Positions 1 to 9,973 of a DNA stretch of 64,000 nt are shown piece by piece (within the stretch, counting starts at the first letter, position 1; every line of letters begins with the position of its first letter). Under the pieces are notes generated by a model, which was not told the origin of the DNA, made no database searches, and was given only the letters and a program-made list of their open reading frames with translations. The stretch comes from Microbacterium helvum (GTDB lineage: Bacteria; Actinomycetota; Actinomycetes; Actinomycetales; Microbacteriaceae), in contig NZ_JACXZS010000004.1 of assembly GCF_014779795.1 (NCBI RefSeq), positions 62,001 to 126,000 of the forward strand, given 5' to 3'. A program made the position numbers and the translations under genes.

Positions 1-279
1 GTGACCAACGCCATGCGGCATGCGCCGTCGGCGACCGTCATCCGGGTCCGGATCGACCACGGCGAGGATGCCTCGACGGTCACGATCCGCAACGACCGCG
101 CGACGCCGTCGACCGCGCCGGGCGGCTTCGGTCTGCGCGGCATCGCCGAACGCGTCGCCCACATCGGCGGCACGCTGTCGGCCGGCCCGGACGGCGCAGG
201 AGGCTGGGAGCTCACCGCGACGATCCCGAGCGGCACGACCGAGACCCGGCTGAACCCGGACAGCGAGGAGACCACATGA
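1..279 (+). CDS. Sensor histidine kinase, C-terminal ATPase fragment (cut by window start)
   Basis: Only the last 92 codons are in the window, so the first GTG need not be a start. They carry the end of a GHKL ATPase domain: an N-box at the extreme left (TNAMRHAP) and a G-box at about residues 41-52 (GGFGLRGIAERV), as in NarL/HisKA_3-type sensor kinases. The stop overlaps the next start by 4 bases (ATGA), so kinase and response regulator are translated as a pair. The kinase should autophosphorylate and pass phosphate to the regulator that follows. The input domain is outside the window and the stimulus cannot be read from here. Confidence 0.9.
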   Translation: MTNAMRHAPSATVIRVRIDHGEDASTVTIRNDRATPSTAPGGFGLRGIAERVAHIGGTLSAGPDGAGGWELTATIPSGTTETRLNPDSEETT

Positions 280-965
280 GCGGGACCGGACCGATCCGCG
301 TCCTCATCGCCGACGACCAGGCGCTCATCCGCATCGGCTTCCGCATGGTGCTCGAGGCCGAGGACGACCTGGTCGTCGTGGGCGAGGCCGCAGACGGCGA
401 GCAGGCCGCGGATCTCGCCGCGCGCCTGCGGCCCGACGTGGTGCTGATGGACGTGCGGATGCCGGTGCTCGATGGGATCGCGGCGACCGCACAGCTGGCG
501 CGCGTCGCGCCCGATGCCCGCGTCCTCGTCCTGACCACGTTCGACCTCGACGAGTACGCCTTCGGGGCGCTCGAGGCCGGTGCCAGCGGCTTCCTGCTGA
601 AGGACGCCCAGCGCGCGGAGCTGACGTCGGCGATCCGCGCGGTGCACCGCGGTGACACCCCGCTGTCTCCCCGGATCACGCGCGTCCTGCTCGATCGCCT
701 CGGTGCCCAGCCGCCCGCGCAGCCTGCGATCCCCGATCCGACCGGCGAGCTCACCGAACGCGAGCGCGAGGTGTTCCTGGCGATGGGGCGCGGCTACACC
801 AACGCCGAGATCTCGCAGCAGCTGTTCCTCAGCGAATCGACAGTCAAGACGCACGTGGGCCGGGTGCTCGCGAAGGTCGGTGCGCGTGACCGCGTGCACG
901 CCGTGATCCTCGCGCACCGGCTGCGGCTGCTCGACGATGACGAGCCGATGCCGCCCGTGCGCTGA
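276..965 (+). CDS. NarL/LuxR-family response regulator
   Basis: 229 residues. The receiver domain spans about residues 7-125, with the acidic pair D13/D14, the phospho-acceptor D59 in VLMDVRMPV and a conserved Lys in FLLKDA near residue 109. A LuxR-type helix-turn-helix follows at about 155-215 (LTEREREVFLAMGRGYTNAE, then SESTVKTHVGRVL). It is the partner of the kinase upstream, with which it shares a 4-base ATGA overlap. Phosphorylation should promote dimerisation and DNA binding. Target genes are not evident; the gene downstream has its own promoter. Family assignment is firm and the regulated process is unknown. Confidence 0.95.
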   Translation: MSGTGPIRVLIADDQALIRIGFRMVLEAEDDLVVVGEAADGEQAADLAARLRPDVVLMDVRMPVLDGIAATAQLARVAPDARVLVLTTFDLDEYAFGALEAGASGFLLKDAQRAELTSAIRAVHRGDTPLSPRITRVLLDRLGAQPPAQPAIPDPTGELTEREREVFLAMGRGYTNAEISQQLFLSESTVKTHVGRVLAKVGARDRVHAVILAHRLRLLDDDEPMPPVR

Positions 966-988
966 GGTCTTTCCAAGGCCGCGCTCGT

Positions 989-994
989 TAGGCT
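989..994 (+). promoter_or_regulatory. -10 box (TAGGCT) of a leaderless promoter for the MscS gene
   Basis: TAGGCT lies 7 bases before ATG 1002. Transcription would begin at or next to the start codon, with no ribosome-binding site. This favours ATG 1002 over the in-frame GTG at 996, which nearly touches the -10 box. Confidence 0.65.
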
Positions 995-1001
995 GGTGCC
1001 G

Positions 1002-2096
1002 ATGAGTTCCGTGTTCCTCGAAGATCCTCCCCCCGTCACCACGGCAGCGTTCTGGCAGAGCGTCGGTCAGTTCTTCGTGGATGCCGGGTGGAACGTCTTG
1101 ACAGTGGTCTGCATCATCGTCGGCGCATTCCTTCTGGTGTGGATCCTGCGATTCGTCATCCGCCGCGTCGTGAACCGCATCGTGAACGGCGCGAAGAACA
1201 AGGCCAACGTCGACGACACGCAGGCGCTCGAACGCTCGCCGCTCGCCTCGGTGCGGCTCGTGCAGCGCACCCGCACGCTGGGCTCGATCCTCAGCAACAT
1301 CGTGAACGTCACGGTCGTCGTGATCGCGCTGCTGCTCATCATCAACGTGCTCGCACCCACGGCCCTGGGTTCCCTCACGCTGCTCACGGCCGCTGTCGGC
1401 GCCGGCCTCGGCTTCGGCGCGCAGAACATCGTCAAGGACGTGCTCAACGGCATCTTCATCGTCGCCGAGGATCAGGTCGGCATCGGCGACGTGGTCGACC
1501 TCGGCCTCGCCACCGGCATCGTCGAGTACGTGAGCGTACGCGTCACCCACGTCCGCGACGTGAACGGCACCCTCTGGTATGTCCGCAACGGCGAGATCAC
1601 GCGGATCGGCAACCTGTCACAGGGCTGGTCGCGGGTGATCCTCGATCTGTCGGTCGCCGTCGACTCCGACATCGACGAGGTCGAGAGGGTCATGCTCGAC
1701 ACCGCGAAGAGCCTCGCGAAAGACCCGAAGTGGCGCACCCGCATCATCGAGCAGCCCGAGGTGTGGGGTCTCGAGTCCATCTCGGGCGACGCGCTCGTCA
1801 TCCGGCTGGTCATGAAGACACGTGCGAACGCGAAGGACGACGTCGCCCGCGAGCTGCGCATGCGGCTCAAGCACGCGATCGACGAGATGGGGATCTCGCT
1901 CCCCTCGCTCACCGCGGTGATGCCGTCGGGTCTGGAGGGCGCGCAGCGGGTGCGGGGCGCGAACCCGCCCAAGACGCGCCCCAACCCCGTCGCTCCGGCT
2001 GCGGAGGGCGCCGTCTGGAAGCCCAAGCGCACGAGCAAGAAGAAGCCGCCTTCGCCCGACGAGGACCCCAGCGCGACCCCCGGAGGACAGCCATGA
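1002..2096 (+). CDS. Small-conductance mechanosensitive channel, MscS family
   Basis: 364 residues, a membrane protein that would open under hypo-osmotic stress to release solutes. Three hydrophobic segments lie in the first 150 residues; the third is rich in small residues and runs into GLGFGAQNIVKDVLNGIFIV, the pore helix and hinge of MscS channels. A beta domain (EDQVGIGDVVDLG) and the mixed C-terminal domain follow. The last 50 residues are a polar, Pro/Lys-rich tail. ATG 1002 is chosen because of the leaderless -10 box. The stop overlaps the globin start (ATGA at 2093), so the two proteins are translationally coupled; a functional link between them is not obvious. Confidence 0.92.
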   Translation: MSSVFLEDPPPVTTAAFWQSVGQFFVDAGWNVLTVVCIIVGAFLLVWILRFVIRRVVNRIVNGAKNKANVDDTQALERSPLASVRLVQRTRTLGSILSNIVNVTVVVIALLLIINVLAPTALGSLTLLTAAVGAGLGFGAQNIVKDVLNGIFIVAEDQVGIGDVVDLGLATGIVEYVSVRVTHVRDVNGTLWYVRNGEITRIGNLSQGWSRVILDLSVAVDSDIDEVERVMLDTAKSLAKDPKWRTRIIEQPEVWGLESISGDALVIRLVMKTRANAKDDVARELRMRLKHAIDEMGISLPSLTAVMPSGLEGAQRVRGANPPKTRPNPVAPAAEGAVWKPKRTSKKKPPSPDEDPSATPGGQP

Positions 2097-2572
2097 CGGA
2101 TCAGACTCCCATCACGTTCTACGAAGAGGTGGGCGGCCATGACACGTTCGTGCGTCTCGTCGACACCTTCTACCGCGGGGTCGCGGACGACGAAGTGCTG
2201 CGCCCGATGTACCCCGAGGAGGATCTCGGGCCCGCCAAGCACCGTTTGACCACGTTCCTGGAGCAGTACTGGGGCGGCCCGACCACCTACGGGCAGGAGC
2301 GCGGCCACCCGCGTCTGCGCATGCGTCACGCCGCGTTCCACGTCGATCCGGACGCGCGCGACCGTTGGCTCGCCCACATGCGCGCCGCGGTCGACGAGCT
2401 CGAGCTGCCCCCGCTGCACGAGGCGACGCTGTGGGATTACCTGCATCGCGCCGCGTATGCCATGGTGAACACGTTCGAGCCCTCGGGCATCGGACCCACC
2501 GCAGGGCCGCGGGCGGCGGCATCCTTCCCGGTCACCTCCGCACCACCCTCACAACCTGACACCACCCGCTGA
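2093..2572 (+). CDS. Truncated haemoglobin, group II (GlbO type)
   Basis: 159 residues. The 2-on-2 globin fold is recognisable from FYRGVADDEVLRPMYPEEDL, then QYWGGPTTYGQERGHPRLRMRH and a Trp (W92 in DRWLAHM) at the position typical of group II. H79 in LRMRHAAF is the likely proximal haem ligand. Group II proteins bind O2 and are linked to redox and NO/peroxide handling; the ligand here is not known. The last 25 residues are Pro/Ala/Ser-rich and probably disordered. It begins inside the stop codon of the MscS gene, an arrangement that predicts coupled translation. Confidence 0.92.
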   Translation: MTDQTPITFYEEVGGHDTFVRLVDTFYRGVADDEVLRPMYPEEDLGPAKHRLTTFLEQYWGGPTTYGQERGHPRLRMRHAAFHVDPDARDRWLAHMRAAVDELELPPLHEATLWDYLHRAAYAMVNTFEPSGIGPTAGPRAAASFPVTSAPPSQPDTTR

Positions 2573-2598
2573 ATCCCCCGGCCGACGAAGGAGTCGAC

Positions 2599-4263
2599 AT
2601 GCCCACAGCCACCCATCGCACCGACGTGCTCGTGATCGGATGGGGGTTGGCTGGTCTCGTCGCTGCCGCCGAGGCCGTCGCCGCCGGCAAGCGCGTCACG
2701 ATCGTCGATCAGGAGCCGCGCACCAACCTGGGCGGACAGGCGTGGTGGTCGTTCGGCGGGCTGTTCTTCATCGACTCCCCCGAGCAGCGGCGCCTCGGCA
2801 TCCATGACTCGATCGAGCTGGCGCGGCAGGACTGGTTAGGGAACGCCGCCTTCGACCGCGAAGAGGACCTGTGGCCGCGGCGCTGGGCAGAGGCCTACCT
2901 GCAGTTCGCGCAGCAGGAGAAGCGCGACTGGCTGCGCAGCAAGGGCGTGGGCTTCTTCCCGATCGTCGGATGGGCCGAGCGCGGCGGCTACACCGCCATC
3001 GGTCCGGGCAACTCGGTGCCGCGCTTCCACATCACGTGGGGCACAGGCCCCGGGCTCGTCGCACCGTTCCAGGCCGAGGTGGAAGCAGCGGAGGCGGACG
3101 GCCGGGTGACGATCCTGCCGCGGCACCGCGTCACCTCTCTGACCGTAGAGGGCGGCGTCGTCACGGGCGCGGCGGGCGACGTGCTCGAGCCCTCGGGCGC
3201 CGCACGCGGCGTCGCAAGCTCGCGGAACGTCGTCGACGGGTTCGCGGTCACCGCCGACGCGACCATCGTGGCCTCCGGCGGCATCGGCGGCAACCACGAG
3301 CTCGTGCGCCAGTGGTGGCCCGAGCGCCTCGGCACTCCACCCGAGACGATGATCACCGGAGTGCCCGCGTACGTCGACGGCTCGATGCAGCCGGTGAGCG
3401 CCGCCGCCGGGGCGCGTCTCATCAACGGCGACCGCATGTGGCACTACGTCGAGGGCATCCAGAACTGGGATCCGGTGTGGCCGGATCACGGCATCCGGAT
3501 CCTGCCCGGCCCGTCCTCGGTGTGGCTCGACGCGACGGGCGCCCGCCTGCCCGTGCCGCTGTTCCCCGGTTTCGACACGCTCGGAACGCTCGCTCACCTG
3601 CGGGCGACCGGCTACGACCACTCGTGGTTCGTGCTGTCGCAGAAGATCATCGAGAAGGAGTTCACCCTCTCGGGCAGCGAGCAGAACCCCGACCTGACCG
3701 GCAAGGACGTCCGGCTGCTGGCGAAGTCGCGCCTGGGCAAGGGCGCGTCAGGGCCCGTGCAGGCGTTCATGGACAAGGGCGCGGACTTCGTCGTCCGCGA
3801 GAAGCTCGATGACCTCATCGCCGGGATGCAGGCGCTTCCGGGCGGCGAGGTCCTCGACCCGGAACGTGTCCGCCTGGAGGTCGAGGCCCGCGACCGCGAG
3901 GTCGACAACGACTTCACCAAGGACGCGCAGATCGCCATGCTGCGCTCGGCGCGCGCCTTCCGCGGTGACAGGCTGATCCGCACGGCGACGCCGCACCGCA
4001 TCCTCGCGCGGGACTCCGGGCCGCTGATCGCCGTCAAGCTGCATGTGCTCACCCGAAAGTCGCTGGGCGGCATCGAGACCGATCTGTCGGGCCGGGCGCT
4101 GGGCGCCGACGGCGCGCCGATCCCCGGCCTGTACGCGGCGGGCGAGGCGAGCGGATTCGGCGGCGGCGGCGTGCACGGCTACCGCGCGCTGGAAGGCACC
4201 TTCGTCGGCGGGTGCCTGTTCTCGGGCCGCATCGCCGGCCGCGCGGCCGCAGCGGCGGTGTGA
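2599..4263 (+). CDS. FAD-binding dehydrogenase, fumarate reductase/3-ketosteroid dehydrogenase-like
   Basis: 554 residues, with a good ribosome-binding site (GAAGGAG) before ATG 2599. The N-terminus has a dinucleotide-binding motif (VLVIGWGLAGLVAAAEAVA, residues about 11-29) followed by an acidic strand end (VDQE). The C-terminus has the second FAD contact (GLYAAGEASGFGGGGVHGYR). This is the FAD_binding_2 superfamily, which includes fumarate reductase flavoproteins and 3-ketosteroid delta-1-dehydrogenases; many actinobacteria carry this longer form simply called FAD-binding dehydrogenase. The substrate cannot be assigned. No signal peptide is seen, so it is probably cytoplasmic. It converges on the next gene with a gap of 27 bases. 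Confidence 0.85.
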   Translation: MPTATHRTDVLVIGWGLAGLVAAAEAVAAGKRVTIVDQEPRTNLGGQAWWSFGGLFFIDSPEQRRLGIHDSIELARQDWLGNAAFDREEDLWPRRWAEAYLQFAQQEKRDWLRSKGVGFFPIVGWAERGGYTAIGPGNSVPRFHITWGTGPGLVAPFQAEVEAAEADGRVTILPRHRVTSLTVEGGVVTGAAGDVLEPSGAARGVASSRNVVDGFAVTADATIVASGGIGGNHELVRQWWPERLGTPPETMITGVPAYVDGSMQPVSAAAGARLINGDRMWHYVEGIQNWDPVWPDHGIRILPGPSSVWLDATGARLPVPLFPGFDTLGTLAHLRATGYDHSWFVLSQKIIEKEFTLSGSEQNPDLTGKDVRLLAKSRLGKGASGPVQAFMDKGADFVVREKLDDLIAGMQALPGGEVLDPERVRLEVEARDREVDNDFTKDAQIAMLRSARAFRGDRLIRTATPHRILARDSGPLIAVKLHVLTRKSLGGIETDLSGRALGADGAPIPGLYAAGEASGFGGGGVHGYRALEGTFVGGCLFSGRIAGRAAAAAV

Positions 4264-4290
4264 GCCGCCTGCCGCCCCGGCCCGTGCTCG

Positions 4291-4965
4291 TCAGGCGGGT
4301 GCGGAGCCTGTTCGGCGCACCGGAGTCAGACCCGACACCAGCGGACCGCGCACCACGACGTGCCCGCGTTCGAGGCTGACGCGGCGCCAGGGGCCGTTCG
4401 CGTAGACGCGGGCGGTCTCGGCGCCGTTGATGAACCCCATGCTGAGCGCCGCGAACGCGACGCCGAGCGGCAGGCCGCCGAGGTCGTCCTCCGGTGCGCC
4501 CCACACCGCTGCCCGCACGGCGCGCACGACGTCCTCTCCGGCGTCCGTGGGCACCGACTCCGAGACGCGGGCGATGCCGCCCTGCGCCCTGGCCGCGAGA
4601 GTGGATGCCTCGACCCCGGGCTGCGGCTCCCACCCCGCGCGTGGCGGCGAGATCCCCGCCCACGCGGCGGACACCGCCGTGTCGGGCAGGGTGAGCGCCA
4701 GCGGGTCGTCGGCGGCGGAGAGCGCGGATGCCTCGACCACGACGTCGCAGACCAGCTCGGGGTCGGCCGCCAGCGTCCGCATCGCGAGCACGGTCGGCGT
4801 GGAATCGCCGAGGCCCCGTGGCGCGAGGGGTGCGGCGGTCATCGCGAGGACCCCTCCGGATGCCTGCAGTCGCAAGCCTTCGATCGTGAACCGTGCCGCT
4901 CGACCGGCGAAGGTCAGGGCGTCGGCGGCGGAGGCGGGATCGGCGAACAGCAGGCGCGGAGACAT
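4291..4965 (-). CDS. Conserved hypothetical actinobacterial protein
   Basis: 224 residues starting MSPRLLFADP. I do not recognise a domain. The protein is Ala/Val/Leu-rich with alternating short hydrophobic strands, no transmembrane helix, no signal peptide and no Cys-rich site, which suggests a soluble alpha/beta or all-beta fold. A leaderless -10 box 7 bases upstream sets the start at ATG 4965; the reading frame stays open further upstream but without good signals. It is divergent from the TesB-like thioesterase gene (72 bases between starts), so the two may share regulation. Confidence 0.7.
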   Translation of the reverse strand: MSPRLLFADPASAADALTFAGRAARFTIEGLRLQASGGVLAMTAAPLAPRGLGDSTPTVLAMRTLAADPELVCDVVVEASALSAADDPLALTLPDTAVSAAWAGISPPRAGWEPQPGVEASTLAARAQGGIARVSESVPTDAGEDVVRAVRAAVWGAPEDDLGGLPLGVAFAALSMGFINGAETARVYANGPWRRVSLERGHVVVRGPLVSGLTPVRRTGSAPA

Positions 4966-4972
4966 CGCCCCT

Positions 4973-4978
4973 AAGCTA
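4973..4978 (-). promoter_or_regulatory. -10 box (TAGCTT) of a leaderless promoter
   Basis: On the minus strand TAGCTT lies 7 bases before ATG 4965. Its distance from the start codon matches the other leaderless promoters in the window. Confidence 0.55.
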
Positions 4979-5036
4979 CCAAGCGGAGCGAGCGGCGCCG
5001 GCCGCCGCTCTCCACGCATCGACGACGAGGAGACCC

Positions 5037-5942
5037 GTGAACACCGAGCACCACGCCGACCCATCCACCGACGCGGTCGCGTCGATGCTCGCGGTGCTCG
5101 ACCTCAGCGGCTCCGACGCCCGCACGACCGAAGACATCTTCACCGGTCGTTCCCAGTCGATGCCCCTCGGCCGCGTTTACGGCGGCCAGGTGCTCGCGCA
5201 GTCGATCGTCGCGGCATCCCGGACCCTCCCCGATGACCGCAAGGTGCACTCGATGCACGGCTACTTCCTGCGACCGGGCGATTCGACCAAGGGGATCACC
5301 TTCTCGGTCGATCGGATCCACGACGGGCGATCGTTCTCGACCCGCCGGACACAGGCTTACCAGGACGGTGTGCCGATCTTCTCGATGATCGCCTCGTTCC
5401 AGGACGAGGATCCCGGGCTGGAACATCAGGCGCCCATGCCCGCAGGCGTGCCGCATCCCGATGACCTGCCGGACATCGAGGCCCGGCTAGACGGACTGCA
5501 CCCGATGACGAAGAGGTTCTTCACCGACCGCCCCGTCGAACTGCGTCACATCCCGTCACCGATCTACACCTCGGTCGAGGGGCCGCGTCGCCCCGACCAG
5601 ATGGTGTGGATGCGCGTGCGCCGCCCGATCCCCGACGACCCGGCCATCCACCGCGCCGCGCTCGCGTACCTCACCGACCTCACGATCCAGGAGTCGATCC
5701 TGCGCGCTCACGGCATCGCCTGGACGACGCCGGGGCTCAAGGTCGCGAGCCTCGATCACGCGATGTGGTGGCACCGCTTCGGACGCGTGGACGAATGGAT
5801 GCTGTATGTCCAGGAGTCCCCGAGCGCCCGGGGTGGCCGGGGACTCGCGACCGGACGCATCTACAGTGCGGACGGCGCACTGCTGGCGAGCGTCGCGCAG
5901 GAGATCATGGTGCGCGTCCCCGAGGAGCACCGGCTCTACTGA
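5037..5942 (+). CDS. tesB: Acyl-CoA thioesterase II (TesB family)
   Basis: 301 residues. It would hydrolyse medium- and long-chain acyl-CoA to free acid and CoA in the cytoplasm. The double hot-dog fold is seen in the N-terminal half (FGG-like RVYGGQVLAQSIVAA, then MHGYFLRPGD and the RSFSTRRTQA strand) and the C-terminal half (LTDLTIQESILRAHG, then SLDHAMWWHRFGRVDEWMLY), as usual for TesB. GTG 5037 is preceded by GAGGAG at 5027-5032, which fixes the start; the frame is open further upstream without a site. Another thioesterase gene follows on the opposite strand, and an acyl-CoA ligase is encoded at 21 kb. Confidence 0.93.
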   Translation: MNTEHHADPSTDAVASMLAVLDLSGSDARTTEDIFTGRSQSMPLGRVYGGQVLAQSIVAASRTLPDDRKVHSMHGYFLRPGDSTKGITFSVDRIHDGRSFSTRRTQAYQDGVPIFSMIASFQDEDPGLEHQAPMPAGVPHPDDLPDIEARLDGLHPMTKRFFTDRPVELRHIPSPIYTSVEGPRRPDQMVWMRVRRPIPDDPAIHRAALAYLTDLTIQESILRAHGIAWTTPGLKVASLDHAMWWHRFGRVDEWMLYVQESPSARGGRGLATGRIYSADGALLASVAQEIMVRVPEEHRLY

Positions 5943-5968
5943 AGACGCCCGGCTCTCGGGCCGCGACG

Positions 5969-6487
5969 TCAGCGACGGTAGCCGTACGAGATGGGCTCGC
6001 CGACATACGGCGCCCATGATGCGCGCTCATCACTCGTGAGGCGCAGCGGGCGTCCGGTGGCGGCATCCACCTTCACGATCACGGTGGTCGCGCGGGCGTA
6101 CAGCTGTCGGCCGAGGTCGGCGGTCTCGACGGGACTGTAGACCTCGTAGCAGACCTCGATGCTCGACCCGCCGATCTTGCCGAACCACATCTGCACGTCC
6201 AGCGGATCCCGCTGATACGGCACCGGCGCGAGGTACTCGATCTCTTGCCGGGCGATGAGCGTCAGGACTCCGCTGAAGATGCTGGATTCCAGCACCGCGG
6301 TCGGCGGCGCTGTCTCGCCCGGTGCCGGCACCCAGAAAGCACGGACACGCGCCTCTTCGAGGAGCTTCAGCATCGACGTGTTGTTGACGTGGTTGAACGC
6401 GTCGAGGTCGCCCCATCTCAGGTGGATGGGGATGTGCAGGCGGCCGCTCCCGCTGGGAGCGACCGCCGCGCCATCGGTGTCAGTCAC
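5969..6487 (-). CDS. Acyl-CoA thioesterase, single hot-dog domain (FadM/YbgC-like)
   Basis: 172 residues, GTG start. The motif RWGDLDAFNHVNN near residue 24 is the active-site loop of 4-hydroxybenzoyl-CoA-type thioesterases, with the conserved Asp and the helix that follows (MLKLLEEAR). The remaining strands (IEYLAPVPYQRDPLDVQMWF, SIEVCYEVYS) complete one hot-dog domain. The preferred acyl group is unknown. It converges with tesB (26 bases between stops) and lies just downstream of ettA on the same strand. Confidence 0.88.
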   Translation of the reverse strand: MTDTDGAAVAPSGSGRLHIPIHLRWGDLDAFNHVNNTSMLKLLEEARVRAFWVPAPGETAPPTAVLESSIFSGVLTLIARQEIEYLAPVPYQRDPLDVQMWFGKIGGSSIEVCYEVYSPVETADLGRQLYARATTVIVKVDAATGRPLRLTSDERASWAPYVGEPISYGYRR

Positions 6488-6549
6488 GCGTGAGCCTCAC
6501 TCCGTTCGTCAACACGCCTCAGCGTCCGAGCAAGCTCGCTGCCTTCGAC

Positions 6550-8229
<1,680 letters not shown>

Positions 8230-8268
8230 CGCGTTTCTGTTCTCCTTGGGATCGGACGTCAGCGTCCC

Positions 8269-8274
8269 AGCCTA
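8269..8274 (-). promoter_or_regulatory. -10 box (TAGGCT) of the ettA promoter
   Basis: Minus-strand TAGGCT, 39 bases before the ettA ATG. The predicted transcript has a short leader carrying AAGGAG, unlike the leaderless promoters elsewhere in the window. Confidence 0.5.
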
Positions 8275-8306
8275 CCGGCCGTCGTCCGGCACGAGCGGGC
8301 GAGGCG

Positions 8307-8870
8307 TCACCAGTCGATGGGCCGCGTCTGCCCGATGAGGCACGTGCCCTCGGCCACGACTGGCAGGACGACCGTGACCGGGTCGCCCGTCGCGGGGCCC
8401 ACCTGCCCGACGAGGCACTCGTCGCCCCAGCGCACCGAGAACTGGATGCTCTCCGCCGCGTTGCCCACCGTCGACCGGTCGTTCGTCAGCTGCATGGCCG
8501 ACTTGTCGAAGCCTGCCGCCACGAGCGCATCGATGTAGGCGCGACCCGTGACACGGTCGTCCGTCGCCCACACGGCGGCCGTGACGGCGGTGAAGTAGGG
8601 AAGGTTGTCGGCGGCGGTGCCGTCGGGCACCAGGGCGGGCGCGGCAGCCGTGGGAGCGGTGGTCGCACCGGTGGTCGGCGATGGGGACGAGGACGAACCG
8701 GTCGTGGGCGCCGTGGAGGTCCCGCTCTGCGTGGGCGTGGGCGTGGGCGTGGCGGGCGCGCACGCGGTCAGCACGAGCACAACGGCTGCGGCCGTCAGCG
8801 CGAGCGCTCCGCCACGTCTGCGCGTCCGCGGTCGCTCGAGGTCGACAGCGGGTGCAGGGAGTCGGGCCAC
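8307..8870 (-). CDS. Secreted lipoprotein of unknown function
   Basis: 187 residues. An Arg-rich N-terminus (residues 11-19) is followed by a hydrophobic segment ending in the lipobox LTAC, with C37 as the lipidation site. Then come a Thr/Pro/Ser/Gly-rich linker (about 40-75), partly coded by a GTGGGC repeat, and a C-terminal domain of about 110 residues with two cysteines (in DECLVGQVG and EGTCLIGQT) that could form a disulfide. The protein should be anchored to the outer face of the cytoplasmic membrane. I do not recognise the domain. It lies between ettA and ssb on the same strand. Confidence 0.8.
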   Translation of the reverse strand: MARLPAPAVDLERPRTRRRGGALALTAAAVVLVLTACAPATPTPTPTQSGTSTAPTTGSSSSPSPTTGATTAPTAAAPALVPDGTAADNLPYFTAVTAAVWATDDRVTGRAYIDALVAAGFDKSAMQLTNDRSTVGNAAESIQFSVRWGDECLVGQVGPATGDPVTVVLPVVAEGTCLIGQTRPIDW

Positions 8871-8930
8871 GCATGCAGTCTACGTGCGCACGCCCGACGC
8901 CCCGGTGGACGCCGTGGGACCGGCATCCCT

Positions 8931-9479
8931 TCAGAACGGAGTGTCGGCTGAGCCGGCGTCCGTCGCGCTCGCGGCGCCGGCGCCGACCAGTTCGGGGACC
9001 CCTTCGTCGTCGAGCGCGGCCGGCCGATCGCCGTCGATGCCCGGGGTCGCCCACGCATCTCCCCCGGTGGGAACCTGCCAGGCGTCGGCCGGCATCGGGT
9101 CGACAGCCTTCCGACGGTCGTCCTTGACGAAGGTCGTCGTACCCCACAGCAGGTCGTGGCCGAGCGCGTCGGCCTCGATGTCGAACGCGATGCCGCTCTT
9201 CTCGCCGTTGTCCCACTGGCGCTGCCGGAGCCGCCCCGTCAGGATCACGCGCTCGCCGCGGTGCAGCGATGCGAAGGCATGGTCGGCGAGTCCCCGGAAC
9301 ACCGAGACCGTGTACCAGTTGGTGCCCGCATCCACCCAGCGCTCGGTCTGCCGGTCGAACCGGCGCTGCGCGCTGGCCACGCGGAACGAAGTGATGGTCA
9401 GTCCGTTCTGGGTGCGCTTGAACTGCGGTTCGCTCGCCACGTTGCCCGTCACGGTGATGGTGTCGTAAAGGTCGCTCAT
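8931..9479 (-). CDS. ssb: Single-stranded DNA-binding protein (SSB), second-copy type
   Basis: 182 residues. An OB fold occupies about 1-110 (TITVTGNVASEPQFKRTQNG, then FRVASAQRRF, NWYTVSVFRGLADHAFASLH, RGERVILTGRLRQRQWDN). The C-terminal 60 residues are polar and Gly/Asp/Ala-rich and end SADTPF, close to the DDxPF tip that recruits SSB partner proteins. ATG 9479 is the natural start because the OB fold begins at once. It is not next to rpsF or rplI, so it is probably an additional SSB paralogue rather than the replicative copy; that is inference. Confidence 0.88.
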   Translation of the reverse strand: MSDLYDTITVTGNVASEPQFKRTQNGLTITSFRVASAQRRFDRQTERWVDAGTNWYTVSVFRGLADHAFASLHRGERVILTGRLRQRQWDNGEKSGIAFDIEADALGHDLLWGTTTFVKDDRRKAVDPMPADAWQVPTGGDAWATPGIDGDRPAALDDEGVPELVGAGAASATDAGSADTPF

Positions 9480-9703
9480 GTCGATTCCTCTCTCTGCGTA
9501 GGGGTCGATCCCCGATGGTCCCGCCGGCGCCCCGTGCCCGAGGACGCCGGCGGTGGGATCAGCCTGGCCCGCACGCCGCGTCGATGGGAGCGAGGTGCCC
9601 CGATCTGGGGAAAGTCCGCGAGAGGCGCCCGGTGGGGAGGAGAGGATGCCGGCCCCTCCCGATGTCGGAGGTCGAACATATCTTCTAGGTGAAGGGAGAC
9701 GAC

Positions 9704-9967
9704 ATGACCCACATCCTCGAAATGGCGCCGCCGGAGCCGCCGCGCGTGTCGATGACCGCCCGGGTGCGGCTCGATCGCGCAGCCTCCGACCTCTGGCGCG
9801 TGATCGACGGCACCGGCCTCGTGATCGGGCATCTTCAGGCCGTCCCCGAGATCGGCGGCACTCGGTACCGCGCACGGCGGTACCACGCGGCTGCACATGC
9901 GTTCCGGGATCTCGGCGACTTCTGGAATGCGGACGACGCCGTCGAGGCGTTGCGTCTGGGGCGCTGA
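9704..9967 (+). CDS. Small hypothetical protein (87 aa)
   Basis: Starts at ATG 9704, preceded by AAGGGAG at 9692-9698; an in-frame GTG at 9689 lacks such a site. The sequence has a short Pro-rich N-terminus and then RLDRAASDLWRVIDGTGLVI and YRARRYHAAAHAFRDLGDFW, which reads like a compact alpha/beta domain with many aromatic and Arg residues. There is no signal peptide, membrane helix or metal site. I do not recognise a family. It stands alone between ssb (divergent) and the MocR gene (convergent, 6-base gap). Confidence 0.65.
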   Translation: MTHILEMAPPEPPRVSMTARVRLDRAASDLWRVIDGTGLVIGHLQAVPEIGGTRYRARRYHAAAHAFRDLGDFWNADDAVEALRLGR

Positions 9968-9973
9968 GCGGCG

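Noticed and set aside
8731..8760. GTGGGC tandem units that look like a microsatellite
   Set aside because: Only a few units, within the Thr-Pro linker of a lipoprotein; ordinary low-complexity coding sequence.
9480..9703. A further small gene between ssb and the 87-residue protein
   Set aside because: Open frames in this gap lack ribosome-binding sites and look like GC-rich noise; only the 87-residue gene has a good start.
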